From: Kofleriaceae bacterium
GTDB lineage: Bacteria; Myxococcota_A; Polyangia; Haliangiales; Haliangiaceae
Reading direction: 5' to 3'
NCBI GenBank assembly: GCA_020633495.1
Contig: JACKDR010000026.1
Coordinates: forward strand, 55,209 to 119,208
Length of the DNA stretch: 64,000 nucleotides
The notes beneath the pieces are model-generated. The model was not told the origin of the DNA. It was given only the letters and a program-made list of their open reading frames with translations, and did no database searches. Each line of letters opens with the position of its first letter. Positions within the stretch are counted from its first letter, which is position 1. Below, piece after piece: positions 30,130-40,318 of the stretch. Both the position numbers and the translations under genes were made by a program.

Positions 30130-30789
30130 TCAGTTTGGCTCGGGGACGGGCAGCCCGACCTCGAGCAGCAGGTCCTCGAGGTGCGCCGACAGGCCGGCGC
30201 GGCGACGGGTGACCCGATCGGGCGCCATCATCTCGTGCAGGCGCCGCCGCGCCTCGTGCATCCGCCACGCGATCGTGCCCTCGGAGCAGCGCTGCACCAC
30301 CGCGACCTCGCCGTGGGACATGCCCTGCAGCGACACCAGCACCACGGTCGTGCGCATCTCCGGCGGCAGCGAGTCGAGGCCGCGCAGCAGGCGGGCGTAG
30401 GTGCGCCGCAGCTCGGCGGCGCGGCGCGGATCGCCGGCGGCGTCGATCTCGACGGCCAGCTCGACGCGCGGATCGTCGAGGGGCTCCTCGCCGCGGCGGG
30501 CCTTGTCGCGCCGCTTGTTGAGCGACCGGTTGACCGCCATGCGGTACACCCAGGTGAAGAACTCGCTGCGGCCCTCGAAGCTGTCGAGGGCGCGGAACGC
30601 CGACAGGAACACGTCCTGCGCGATGTCCTCGGCCTCGCTGGCCGAGCCGGTGAGGTGCAGCGCCAGCGCCACGATGCGATGCCGGTAGCGACGCACCAGC
30701 TCCTCGAAGGCGCGGGCGTCCCCGGCCTTGGCGCGAGCCACCAGGCTTGCGGCGGCTGCGCCCTCGCGCTGGGCATCCGACATCGACAT
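30130..30789 (-). CDS. ECF-type RNA polymerase sigma factor
   Basis: 219 residues. Sigma region 2 (about 20-90) includes FEELVRRYRHRIVALALHLT, DIAQDVFLSAFRAL and FFTWVYRMAVNRSLNKRR; region 4 (about 140-195) has LPPEMRTTVVLVSLQGMSHG and EGTIAWRMHEARRRL, a helix-turn-helix. No region 3, as in group 4 (ECF) factors. The C-terminal tail of 30 residues is unremarkable. The ATG at 30789 is preferred: a TAAAGT box ends 4 bases before it; ATG 30783 is also possible. No anti-sigma factor gene is adjacent. Confidence 0.92.
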   Translation of the reverse strand: MSMSDAQREGAAAASLVARAKAGDARAFEELVRRYRHRIVALALHLTGSASEAEDIAQDVFLSAFRALDSFEGRSEFFTWVYRMAVNRSLNKRRDKARRGEEPLDDPRVELAVEIDAAGDPRRAAELRRTYARLLRGLDSLPPEMRTTVVLVSLQGMSHGEVAVVQRCSEGTIAWRMHEARRRLHEMMAPDRVTRRRAGLSAHLEDLLLEVGLPVPEPN

Positions 30790-30862
30790 GCGTACTTTAG
30801 ACGCGCGACGGCCCCGACGGCTTGGTGAAATCACCCGATCGCGGTGAGCCCCGTGATCTCGG

Positions 30863-31249
30863 TCAGTTGAGCGCGGAGTCGCGGGCGCCGGCGGGGGAGG
30901 CCAGCGAGAACGCGGCGATCTCGGCGTCGAACGCGGTGCCGTCGTCGCGGAACATCCGGTAGCTGCCGTGCATCGTGCCCACGGGTGTGTCCAGCACGCA
31001 CCCCGAGGTGTACTGGAAGCTCTGGCCCGGCGCGAGGCGCGGGGTCTCGCCGACGACGCCGTCGCCGCGGACCTCCTCGACCACGCCGCGGCCGTCGGTG
31101 ATGACCCAGTGCCGGGTCTTGAGCTGCGCCGGCGCGACGCCCTCGTTGACGATGCGGACCGTGTACGCGAAGACGTAGCGATCGTCCATCGGCGACGACT
31201 GCTCGGCGAGGTAGTGGGACCGGACCGTGATGCGGATGCCCTCGGTCAT
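30863..31249 (-). CDS. apaG: ApaG-domain protein
   Basis: 128 residues, the usual ApaG length. Fibronectin-III-like beta fold with the family motifs FAYTVRIVNEG, RHWVITDGRG, VVGETPRLAPGQSFQYTSG and GTMHGSYRM, including the Gly-rich GxGxxG-like turn. ApaG was named from Co2+/Mg2+ resistance work; its biochemical role is uncertain. Start at ATG 31249 fits the family N-terminus; an in-frame GTG 36 bases upstream is the alternative. Its 5' end faces the PHM-like gene divergently. Confidence 0.88.
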   Translation of the reverse strand: MTEGIRITVRSHYLAEQSSPMDDRYVFAYTVRIVNEGVAPAQLKTRHWVITDGRGVVEEVRGDGVVGETPRLAPGQSFQYTSGCVLDTPVGTMHGSYRMFRDDGTAFDAEIAAFSLASPAGARDSALN

Positions 31250-31348
31250 GACAGAGGAGACGGGCTCGGCGACGGGGGTGGGCACGGACCGAATCTGCCC
31301 CCAATCGCCGCGGAAGAAAAGGCCGGCTGCGACACCGTGTCGCTCGTG

Positions 31349-31354
31349 TATGCT
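31349..31354 (+). promoter_or_regulatory. -10 element of the PHM-like lipoprotein gene
   Basis: TATGCT, with a weak -35 (CTGCGA) about 16 bases upstream. GAGGAGGT at 31362-31369, 3 bases before the ATG, is an unusually strong Shine-Dalgarno for this window. Confidence 0.4.
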
Positions 31355-31372
31355 GCCCGCCGAGGAGGTCCC

Positions 31373-32296
31373 ATGCGTCGTACTGCCCTGGCCTGCGTCC
31401 TGTTCGCGATCGCCACCACCGCCGCCTGCGGCGATCCCGGCGCCGGCACCGGCGACGACGACGTCGCGCCCGACGCCGCCGCCGCGCCCGACGCCGCGCC
31501 CGACGGCTGGGAGACGCTGATCGCCGCGGACTGGACGCTGCCGCCCGGCGAGGGCTACTTCTGCATGCGCAAGACCGTCACCGAGGACGTCTGGGTCAAG
31601 GCGTTCCACGGCACCGTGCCGCTGGGCAGCCACCACAGCGTGCTCACGATCGGCGACCCCACCGTCGCGGACGGCCTGACCCCGTGCGACGCCGGCACCA
31701 ACCAGCCGGCGATGATCTACGGCAACGCCGTCGGCACCAACGACGTCGTCATGCCCGACGGCGTCGCGATCAAGGTGCCCGCGGGCAAGCAGCTGCTGCT
31801 CAACATGCACCTGTACAACACGCAGCCGTCGATGGATCTCAGCGGCACCTCCGCGGTCCAGGTCCAGCGCCTGCCCGCCGACCAGATCGCCTCGGTCACC
31901 GAGGCCGAGATCGTCCTGATGGGACCTGTCAGCTTCGACATCCCGACCGGCGACCACGACGTCGTCGGTGGCTGCACGATGACCGGCGACGCCCACCTGT
32001 TCACGGTCAACCCCCACATGCACCGCCTCGGCGTCCACGCCAAGGTCGTCGCCAAGCGCGCCGCCGGCGACGTCGTCATGCACGACGGCGCCTACGCCTT
32101 CGACGACCAGCGCTTCTACCCGTTCGATCCGATCGAGGTCCACCAGGGCGACAAGGTCGAGATCACCTGCAGCTACCACAACGACACCGGCGCGTCGGTG
32201 CCGTTCGGCGACTCGACCGACGAGGAGATGTGCTTCGCGTCGACCTATCGCTACCCGGCGCTGGGTGGCTCGTTCGGCCCGGTCTGTCCGTTCTGA
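31373..32296 (+). CDS. PHM/DBM-like copper type II monooxygenase-family lipoprotein
   Basis: 307 residues. Lipobox AAC at about residue 19, then an Asp/Ala-rich spacer. The rest matches the copper type II ascorbate-dependent monooxygenase fold (peptidylglycine alpha-hydroxylating monooxygenase relatives). Expected ligands are visible: a His-His pair in LGSHHSVLTI (CuH), LLLNMHLYN, the His-x-His in NPHMHRLG (CuM) and a Met in TDEEMCF. That set suggests a metal-binding, possibly active enzyme on the outer envelope; substrate unknown. Followed immediately by a perfect hairpin (32297-32319). Transcribed alone. Confidence 0.75.
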   Translation: MRRTALACVLFAIATTAACGDPGAGTGDDDVAPDAAAAPDAAPDGWETLIAADWTLPPGEGYFCMRKTVTEDVWVKAFHGTVPLGSHHSVLTIGDPTVADGLTPCDAGTNQPAMIYGNAVGTNDVVMPDGVAIKVPAGKQLLLNMHLYNTQPSMDLSGTSAVQVQRLPADQIASVTEAEIVLMGPVSFDIPTGDHDVVGGCTMTGDAHLFTVNPHMHRLGVHAKVVAKRAAGDVVMHDGAYAFDDQRFYPFDPIEVHQGDKVEITCSYHNDTGASVPFGDSTDEEMCFASTYRYPALGGSFGPVCPF

Positions 32297-32319
32297 TCGG
32301 GGGAGCGCCGCTCCCCCGA
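32297..32319. terminator. Hairpin after the PHM-like gene
   Basis: 10-bp perfect stem TCGGGGGAGC/GCTCCCCCGA with a 3-base loop, starting at the base after the stop codon. There is no U-tract, but a G/C-only terminator is plausible in this genome. The arm sequence recurs in the hairpin at 33220-33248. Confidence 0.65.
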
Positions 32320-32448
32320 ACCCCCATCTCTGGCGAGACCGCGGACGATGAGATCCGCACCGGGCGCGCCGAGCGCGCCCTTCCGGAGGAGGTGGCGCGG
32401 GCTCCGGGCCTGCGCCCACAGGGACCGGCTCCGCGTCTTCGGCCGCGG

Positions 32449-33143
32449 TCAGGTCCGCTGCAGGCGGTACAGCTCGAGGATCGCCCCCTCGGCGTGGATC
32501 TCGGCGGTGGTCTAGAGGACGTACGTCCCGGGCTCGACGTCGATGCGGGTGGCGTTGCCGCTGTAGCGCTTGCGTCCGAGGATGTCGTCGGGGTCGGCGT
32601 CGCCGTCGACCAGGAACAGTGCCCGGCTCTTGCCGACGACCACCCGCTTGCGGGTCTTCTTCCAGCGTGCCTCCGGCACCGCGAGCGCGATCGCCACGGC
32701 CTGGCCGAGGTCATCGGCGGCGAGCTGTCGATAGACGATCAGCTGATCGTCGTGGACCAGGAACCCCGACGGATCCGGCGAGTCGAACACGACGCCGCGC
32801 TTGCCCTTGGCGTCGTCATCGCCGCCGACCAGCAGCACCTGGTCGCCCTCGCTCTCGGCGAGCTCGAGCGCCTTGGCGAGCTTCCTCGCCGCGGCGGTGG
32901 GACCATCCGGGCCAGGAGGCCTCCCCACGGCCGCGCGTGCCACGCGGTCTCGCAGCCCCCGGGCAGGACCAGCACCGGGCCCTCGAGGTCGACGAGCCGC
33001 GGCGCCTCGTCGCCCGCACCGGCCTGGTGCGGCATCAGGGCCGTGATCGCCGCTGCCCGGAGCCGGGCCCACGCCGCCGGGGCGTGCGCGGAGATCACGA
33101 GGGGGCCGTGGGTGTGCAGCGAGTCGCCGATCCAGCGCGCCAT
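32449..33143 (-). pseudogene. Decayed Imm21-like immunity protein gene
   Basis: From ATG 33143 one frame reads MARWIGDSLHTHGPLVISAH and on to LEGPVLVLPGGCETAWHARP. Near 32890-32930 similarity moves to another frame reading RKLAKALELAESEGDQVLLV through SGNATRIDVEPGTYVL. There a TAG at 32514 interrupts, but the same frame continues with TTAEIHAEGAILELYRLQRT to a stop at 32449. A GAG-to-TAG change would explain the nonsense codon. WI...HGPLVI, the LVLPGG...TAW segment and the tail resemble Imm21-type immunity proteins (from memory, tentative). No toxin gene is adjacent. The frameshift plus in-frame nonsense argues for real decay. Confidence 0.5.
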
Positions 33144-33219
33144 GGGTCCGTGAAATTGTGCTCGCCATCCCGCGCGATCCAGCGCCCCGCGCGCGATTCC
33201 ACCGGGCGCCCGAAAGCGG

Positions 33220-33248
33220 CTCGGGGGAGCCGCGCAGGCTCCCCCGAG
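33220..33248. terminator. Hairpin between the Imm21-like pseudogene and citrate synthase
   Basis: Perfect 12-bp stem CTCGGGGGAGCC/GGCTCCCCCGAG with loop GCGCA, 32 bases beyond the citrate synthase stop on its downstream side. It shares its arms with the hairpin at 32297-32319. It likely terminates the citrate synthase transcript. Confidence 0.65.
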
Positions 33249-33280
33249 GGTGACGGTCGTCGGCGTCGACGCCGGTGACG

Positions 33281-34570
<1,290 letters not shown>

Positions 34571-34699
34571 GGGTGCTGCTCCCGGTACTAGCGAGGTGAC
34601 GGTGTGATGCCGCATCGCACGGACACGGCTCGGCCGGAAGGTACCAGAACTGCCTCGATCGACCAGCCGACCGGCCCCCGAAAATCGGCGACGGTCGCG

Positions 34700-34705
34700 T
34701 ACGAT
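34700..34705 (+). promoter_or_regulatory. -10 element of the GIY-YIG gene
   Basis: TACGAT in the context GCGTACGATGCGGCGGTG, ending 6 bases before the GTG. The same GTACGATGCGGC string precedes the redoxin gene (16007-16018). Confidence 0.45.
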
Positions 34706-34711
34706 GCGGCG

Positions 34712-34972
34712 GTGCCGCGCGCTCCGTGGTTCGCCTATGTGCTGGTGTCGGTGCGGACGCGCCGCACCTACGTCGGCGTGACCACCGACGTCGTCCGTCG
34801 GACACGCCAGCACAACGGCGAGCTCGCCGGCGGGGCCCGCTCGACCCGGGCCGGCCGGCCGTGGCGGGTCGGGGCCCTCCACGGTCCCTACGCGACCCGT
34901 GGCGAAGCCCAGTCGGTCGAGCACGCCCTGCGCCGGCGACGCGGCCTGCGCCGCCTGGACGAGTTCGGCTAG
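34712..34972 (+). CDS. Small GIY-YIG nuclease-superfamily protein
   Basis: 86 residues. The domain is seen from WFAYVLVSVRTRRTYVGVTT (variant of GIY-YIG: YVL...TYVG) with the Arg of RRTRQHNGELAGGARSTRA and the catalytic Glu region GEAQSVEHALRRR, as in UPF0213/YhbQ-like small nucleases. These may act on branched or damaged DNA, but the biological role is uncertain. GTG 34712 is chosen since it follows the TACGAT box by 6 bases and matches family length; the frame stays open further upstream. The next gene starts 9 bases after the stop. Confidence 0.82.
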   Translation: MPRAPWFAYVLVSVRTRRTYVGVTTDVVRRTRQHNGELAGGARSTRAGRPWRVGALHGPYATRGEAQSVEHALRRRRGLRRLDEFG

Positions 34973-34975
34973 AGT
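34970..34975 (+). promoter_or_regulatory. -10-like element before the TPR membrane protein
   Basis: TAGAGT overlaps the GIY-YIG stop codon and ends 6 bases before the GTG at 34982. It may give an internal leaderless transcript. Confidence 0.3.
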
Positions 34976-34981
34976 GGACGG

Positions 34982-35935
34982 GTGACCGCCTCGGCCGAGC
35001 CCCAGGACAAGCTGGTCTGGCGGGTGTCGTCGTCGCTCGACTCCGCCAAGCCGGGCGAGGTCCTGCTGCTCGACGACCAGGGCCGGGTCCTGGGCCCGCG
35101 CGCGATGCGCCGGGCGTCCCTGGTCGGCTGGGGCGTGGTCGGCAGCGTGGTCGGGGTCGGCGCCGGCGCGGTCGGCGTCCTGGTCAGCCCGATCGCGGCG
35201 ATCGTGGTCGGGGCCATGACCATGGGGTTCCTGCTGTGGCAGCTGCGCCACGGCCGCGAGTTCCAGCGCGCCCTGGCCCTGGCCTCGGCCGGCCGCCGCG
35301 ACGAGGCGTTCGCGATCGTCACCGAGCTGGAGCGGCGTCAGCTCGGCAACCAGTTCCCGCCGTTCATCGACTACCTGGCCGGCAAGCTGGAGTGGCAGCG
35401 CGGCCACTTCGAGGCGGCGCTGGCCCGCTACGAGCGGGCCCTGGGCGCGCTGGGCCGGATGCGCGGCCGCGGCCGCGGCATGTACTGGATCTGCACCTTC
35501 GACCGGGTCCAGCTCATGGCCGCGATGGGCAACCTCGCCGCCGCCCGCGCCGCCCGCGCCGAGCTCGAGGACGCGCCTCGCGGCGACTACTTCGCCATGG
35601 AGCTGGCGCTGACCGACCTGATGATCGCGTTCCACGCCCAGGACGCGACGCTGCTGCCCGGCGACGACGAGCTCTACGAGTGGGCCAAGGCGGCGCTGCG
35701 GACCAGCCGGTTCGGCGCCAGCGTCGTGCTGCTGGCGTGGGCGTTCGGCGAGCGCGGCGACACCGACATGGCCCAGCACATGCTGCGCGAGGCGCCGTCC
35801 CGGCTCGAGACCGAGTTCCTGCCCGAGACCGCGCCGGCGCTCCACGCCTGGCTCGGCGAGCGCCTCGACGGCGGCGCCGCCGCCGAGGTCGACGAGCTGG
35901 CGGCGCGGATCGACGCGGTCGAGAGCGGCGAGTGA
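34982..35935 (+). CDS. Membrane protein with TPR-like region
   Basis: 317 residues from GTG. An N-terminal cytoplasmic 40-residue stretch precedes two membrane helices (about 47-70 and 74-90; SLVGWGVVGSVVGVGAGAVGV). The rest is helical and TPR-like: RALALASAGRRDEAFAIVTEL, LEWQRGHFEAALARYERALGALG, MAAMGNLAAARAARAELEDA. Probably a protein-interaction domain facing the cytoplasm. No enzyme motif. It is followed by a GTGA-overlapping acetyltransferase gene, so the two are coupled. Confidence 0.72.
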   Translation: MTASAEPQDKLVWRVSSSLDSAKPGEVLLLDDQGRVLGPRAMRRASLVGWGVVGSVVGVGAGAVGVLVSPIAAIVVGAMTMGFLLWQLRHGREFQRALALASAGRRDEAFAIVTELERRQLGNQFPPFIDYLAGKLEWQRGHFEAALARYERALGALGRMRGRGRGMYWICTFDRVQLMAAMGNLAAARAARAELEDAPRGDYFAMELALTDLMIAFHAQDATLLPGDDELYEWAKAALRTSRFGASVVLLAWAFGERGDTDMAQHMLREAPSRLETEFLPETAPALHAWLGERLDGGAAAEVDELAARIDAVESGE

Positions 35936-36837
35936 CCGCGCCGCGCCTGCGCGGCCTGGTCGACGCCGACCGCGCCGCCGGCCCCGACGACGCCGCGCTC
36001 CACGCCCTGCACGTCGCCACCGCCGGCGCCCATCCGGCGATGGCCGCCGCCGAGCTGGCGGCCAGCCTGCGCGATGCCGGCCGCGACCACGGCCGGCGCG
36101 TCGTGATCGCCGAGCGCGACGGCGCCGTGGTCGGCGGCGCCGGCTGGGTCGAGGCGCCGCCGTGGTGCTTCGGCGCCCCGCTGATCGCGGCGGCGGCCGA
36201 CGTCGCGGCCGCGCTGATCGACCACGTCGTGGCGCGTGCCCGCGCCTGCGGCGCCCGCCACCTGCGGATCTCGGCGTACCCGGGCGAGTCTGGCAAGCGC
36301 GCCGCCCTGGTCGCCGCCGGGCTGACCCCGGCGCTCGACTTCCTGACCCTGGCCCGGCCGCTGGCCCCCGGCGACGGCGCGCCGTGGCGGGGCCGGCTGC
36401 ACCGGCGACGGTGGGCCGAGCTCGACGTCGATCGCTTCACCGCGCTGTCCAACGCCGCCTTCGAGGGCGTCGCCAACGCGCCGCCGATGGCACGCGACGC
36501 GGTCGCCGAGCTGCTCGCCGGCGACGGCGTGGTCCGCGACGCCACCGCGGCCTACGTCGACGACGCCGGCGCCTACCAGGCGTTCGTCGTCGTGCTCGCC
36601 GAGGGCGAGGGCGACGGCCGCCACGCCGTCGTCGACAGCATCGGCGTCGCCGCCACCGGGCGGGGCCAGGGCCTGGGCCGGGCCGTGCTCGACGACGCCC
36701 TGGCCGCGGCCGCGGCCGCCGGCTTCGGCGAGATGCGCGCGCTGATCGCGTCGCAGAACCACGCGTCGCTGGCGCTGCACGGCGCGCGCGGGTTCACCGA
36801 GCGGGCGCGCCGCTCGGTGTTCCAGCTCGAGCTGTGA
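35932..36837 (+). CDS. GNAT-family acetyltransferase (two GNAT-like halves)
   Basis: 301 residues from a GTG overlapping the previous stop. Two halves each show GNAT fold features: the first (about 20-130) has VVIAERDGAVVGGAGWVEAP; the second (about 140-300) has VDSIGVAATGRGQGLGRAVL, the acetyl-CoA-binding R/Q-x-x-G-x-G/A loop, and NHASLALHGARGFTERARRS. Only the C-terminal half keeps a convincing acetyl-CoA loop, so the first is likely degenerate. Substrate unknown. Confidence 0.82.
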   Translation: MTAPRLRGLVDADRAAGPDDAALHALHVATAGAHPAMAAAELAASLRDAGRDHGRRVVIAERDGAVVGGAGWVEAPPWCFGAPLIAAAADVAAALIDHVVARARACGARHLRISAYPGESGKRAALVAAGLTPALDFLTLARPLAPGDGAPWRGRLHRRRWAELDVDRFTALSNAAFEGVANAPPMARDAVAELLAGDGVVRDATAAYVDDAGAYQAFVVVLAEGEGDGRHAVVDSIGVAATGRGQGLGRAVLDDALAAAAAAGFGEMRALIASQNHASLALHGARGFTERARRSVFQLEL

Positions 36838-36861
36838 CCGGCGCGCGGCGCGCGCGGCCCG

Positions 36862-38079
36862 CTACTCGAGCGTGATGAACGGGGCCTGGCCGAACGGCGT
36901 GTCGAAGCGGTGGGTGTAGCCGAGGCCGAAGTAGACCGTCGAGCCGACCTTGTCGAGGCCGTAGTCGCGCGGGTCCATGGCGTAGTCACCGACCGCCGGC
37001 AGGTACACGTTGAAGCCGGGCGTGAACGACAGCACGTGCTCCCACTTGGGCCCCAGCGCCAGCGAGAAGCCGACCTCGCCGCGGATGCCGAAGGTGGCCA
37101 TGCGGACCTGGTCGTTGCCGCTCTGCGGCTGCAGGCCGGTGAGCTGGGCGCCGACCAGCGGGGTCACGCAGATCCGGCCCACGCACTTGGCGTGGACGTA
37201 GGCGGCGGCGCCGAGGTCGATGATGTCGAGCGGATCGAGCGCGGCGTCGGCGCCGATCGTCGTGAAGCCGAGGTAGCCCTGGACGCCGACCTTGCGGGCC
37301 GGCATCAGCATGTAGTCGACGTAGGCGCGGAAGCCGCCGCCGCTCGACGCGTAGTCGCCCTCGTTGCCCATCGTGCTCGACGCCGCGAACAGGTTGGCGC
37401 CGATCGTCCAGGTGTAGTCGTGCTGCGGCGGCTTGGTCGCGAACAGCGACGCCGGCGGGGGCGCCGCCGAGTACTTGTCGAGGTCGACCGGGGTCTGGCC
37501 GGTGCCGCCGCCGCCGCCGGTGGTGCCGTCGCCGCCGCCGCCGCCGGTGGTGCCGTCGCCGGTGGTGCCGTCGCCGGTGCCATCGCCGGTGCCGTCGCCG
37601 GTGGTGCCATCGCCGGTGCCGTCGCCGCCGCCGGTCGAGCCGTCGCCGCCGCCGCCGCCGGTGCTGGTCGACGCGATCTGCGCGCGCAGCTTGGCCGGGT
37701 CCTGACCCATGCCGCGCAGCTGCTTCTCGACCAGCTCGAGGACCTGCTTGGTCTTCTTGGTGACCTTGTCGTCGGCGCCGGCGACGCTGACCGCGTCGCA
37801 CGCCTGCAGCGCCAGGCCGTAGCGGCCGCTCTCGTAGTAGGCGACGCAGAGGTTGAAGTAGTACTTGCCCTCCGGCGACAGGATGATCGCCTGCTGGTAC
37901 TTGTCGATCGCCTCGTCGTACTTGGGCGGCGTCTCGAACATCAGGTCGCCGGCCTGGGTGGAGAGCTCCTCGGCGCGAGGGTCTCCGGCGCGGGCGGCCC
38001 CGGGGGCGGTGAGCAGACAGGTCGCGACCGTGGCAGCGAGCAGGCCGCCGCGGACGAGGGAACCAGGCCAAGCGATCAT
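36862..38079 (-). CDS. Envelope protein: TPR domain, Gly/Asp/Thr linker, beta-barrel-like C-terminus
   Basis: 405 residues from ATG 38079, preceded by GGGAGGAT. A signal peptide (about 1-32, ending PGAARA) is followed by a TPR-like region (about 35-125; YDEAIDKYQQAIILSPEGKYY). Next comes a low-complexity Gly/Asp/Thr stretch (about 130-190). The last 190 residues alternate hydrophobic and polar residues with aromatic ends (YTWTIGANLFAASSTMG, TVYFGLGYTHRFDTPFG), suggesting an outer-membrane or periplasmic beta-barrel. No family assigned. It faces the GNAT gene convergently, 24 bases apart. Confidence 0.65.
   Translation of the reverse strand: MIAWPGSLVRGGLLAATVATCLLTAPGAARAGDPRAEELSTQAGDLMFETPPKYDEAIDKYQQAIILSPEGKYYFNLCVAYYESGRYGLALQACDAVSVAGADDKVTKKTKQVLELVEKQLRGMGQDPAKLRAQIASTSTGGGGGDGSTGGGDGTGDGTTGDGTGDGTGDGTTGDGTTGGGGGDGTTGGGGGTGQTPVDLDKYSAAPPPASLFATKPPQHDYTWTIGANLFAASSTMGNEGDYASSGGGFRAYVDYMLMPARKVGVQGYLGFTTIGADAALDPLDIIDLGAAAYVHAKCVGRICVTPLVGAQLTGLQPQSGNDQVRMATFGIRGEVGFSLALGPKWEHVLSFTPGFNVYLPAVGDYAMDPRDYGLDKVGSTVYFGLGYTHRFDTPFGQAPFITLE
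37493..37672. repeat. Irregular simple repeats encoding a Gly/Asp/Thr linker
   Basis: Nested 9- and 15-bp repeats of GTCGCCGGTGGTGCC type; translated on the minus strand as DGTGDGTTGDGT and GGGGG tracts between the TPR and barrel-like parts of the gene at 36862-38079. Probably a flexible spacer, length-variable. Confidence 0.7.
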
Positions 38080-38241
38080 ACGTATCCTCCCGGGGTGTCG
38101 GGTTCGGTCGGGGGTTGGACGTCCCGACCGGTCCGACATTTCGACGCCACACGGACGACGTGACGTCGATCGCGAGCATATCGCGTCCGCCGTGCGGCGT
38201 CACGCGACCGCGTCGTGCCGGGCATCACGCCGGGACGGCGA

Positions 38242-39612
38242 TCACTGGTGCCCGGACTTGCCGGACTTGGCCGTCCGGGCCGGCTTGAGCGCCTCGGCGA
38301 CCAGCATGCGCGCCGCGGTGTGGGCCTTGAGCCACCACAGGTCGGTGTTGCCGAGGACGACCGCGACCGAGATCGCGGGGTCGTCGGCGGGCGCGAACCC
38401 GACGAACCACGAGTACTGCAGGGGCAGCGGCTCGTCCCGCGACAGCGTGCCGGTCTTGCCGGCGACCTTGACCGAGCGGGGCAGGCCGTCCTTGCCGCGG
38501 AACGCCTTGGCGGCGCTGCCCGAGTCGCAGGTCTCGACCATCATCGCCGCGACCGTGCGCGCGACCTTGGCCGGCAGCACCCGCGTCGACGGCGCCGCGG
38601 TCAGGTCGTGGCGGCCGCCGTCGTCGACGATGGCGTCGACCAGGCGCGGCGTCACCATCTCGCCGCCGGTGGCGAAGGTGTTGGCGAGCAGCGCGCCGCC
38701 GACCGGCGACAGGTACGTGCCGGTGAAGCCGGCCGCGGTCTTGCCGAACTCGACGCCCTTGGCGTCGGGGATCTCGCTGCGCCCGGCCTCGCCGCCCATC
38801 GACCACGCCGGCAGGTCGCCGCCGAACGACAGGGCCTCGGCGGTCTCGCGCAGGCGCGCCGGCTCGAGGTGCTGGTGGGCCAGCTTGGCGATGATCGCGT
38901 TCTGCGAGTGGGCCAGGCCGTAGCTGAGGTCGGCGCACTTGTTGTCGTGCTTGTCGTCCTCGAGGTTGGACGCCATCACCGAGCGCAGGCCGCCGTGGTA
39001 GCAGACCTTGCCGTGCGGATCGACGCCGGCGTCGATCATCGCCGACGCGCTGACCAGCTTGAACACCGAGGCCGCGGGCGCCCACGCGGTGTTGACCAGG
39101 CCGAGGTCGACGATGCCGTCCTTGCCGCCCTTGGGATCCTCGGTGCGGCGCCCGGCGTAGGCCAGGATGCGGCCGTCGGTGGCGGTGATGACGACCGCGC
39201 CGCGCGGCGCCTTGGCGCGGGCCAGGACCTTCTCGGCGGCCTGCTGCAGCGTCGGATCCAGCGTGAGCACGGCGCGGCGGCCGCCGTCGAGCGGGACCTC
39301 GTAGTGGTCGCCGACCAGCTCCATGCGGGACAGGTCGAGGCTGCCGGCCAGCGCGGCGTCGCCGGGCAGGTCGCGGCGCGCCGCGCGCTTGCCGCGCGCC
39401 TTCTTGCCGGCGTCGCGGGCGGCGGGCTCGCCGCCGCGGGTCGCGGCCTCGGCGGCCTCGGCGACCCGGGCCGGCGCCGCGGCCAGCGCGGTGCCCCCGA
39501 TGCGGGCGGCCACCGGATCCTCGGAGCCGCCGCCGGCGAGGGCGGCGGCGCCGACCCCGATCCCGATCGCGAGCGCGAGGTTGCGAACGAGCTTGGGCCT
39601 CGACAGGAGCAT
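38242..39612 (-). CDS. Penicillin-binding transpeptidase-domain protein
   Basis: 456 residues. An N-terminal membrane helix (about 8-26, VRNLALAIGIGVGAAALAGG) is followed by an Ala/Arg-rich spacer, then a transpeptidase domain. The serine motif is ASVFKL (S-x-x-K, about residue 186), the second motif is SQN in AHSQNAIIAKL, and the third KTGTL. QTLDPTLQQAA-type text (LTLDPTLQQAAEKVL) just before matches class A/B PBPs and MrdA-like families. No glycosyltransferase domain. Likely makes peptide cross-links or acts as a carboxypeptidase in the periplasm. A TTGCCC-N18-TAAAAG promoter is visible upstream. Confidence 0.85.
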   Translation of the reverse strand: MLLSRPKLVRNLALAIGIGVGAAALAGGGSEDPVAARIGGTALAAAPARVAEAAEAATRGGEPAARDAGKKARGKRAARRDLPGDAALAGSLDLSRMELVGDHYEVPLDGGRRAVLTLDPTLQQAAEKVLARAKAPRGAVVITATDGRILAYAGRRTEDPKGGKDGIVDLGLVNTAWAPAASVFKLVSASAMIDAGVDPHGKVCYHGGLRSVMASNLEDDKHDNKCADLSYGLAHSQNAIIAKLAHQHLEPARLRETAEALSFGGDLPAWSMGGEAGRSEIPDAKGVEFGKTAAGFTGTYLSPVGGALLANTFATGGEMVTPRLVDAIVDDGGRHDLTAAPSTRVLPAKVARTVAAMMVETCDSGSAAKAFRGKDGLPRSVKVAGKTGTLSRDEPLPLQYSWFVGFAPADDPAISVAVVLGNTDLWWLKAHTAARMLVAEALKPARTAKSGKSGHQ

Positions 39613-39623
39613 CGGCGTCGTCC

Positions 39624-39653
39624 CTTTTAGCCCGTGATCACCGCGCCGGGCAA
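39624..39653 (-). promoter_or_regulatory. Promoter of the penicillin-binding protein gene
   Basis: Minus strand TTGCCC (39653-39648), 18-base spacer, TAAAAG (39629-39624), ATG 11 bases further. The -35 sits in CTTGCCCGG, which recurs upstream of genes at 51779 and 55993. Confidence 0.5.
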
Positions 39654-39693
39654 GAATCCCGCGGTGCTGGGGGCGCGGGGGCCCATTCCTCGC

Positions 39694-39699
39694 TATCTT
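39694..39699 (+). promoter_or_regulatory. -10 element of the lipoprotein gene at 39707
   Basis: TATCTT ends 7 bases before the GTG start. Confidence 0.4.
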
Positions 39700-39706
39700 C
39701 CCCGCC

Positions 39707-40285
<579 letters not shown>

Positions 40286-40318
40286 CCCGGGCTTTGGGAT
40301 AGGATCGAGGCACCTCCC

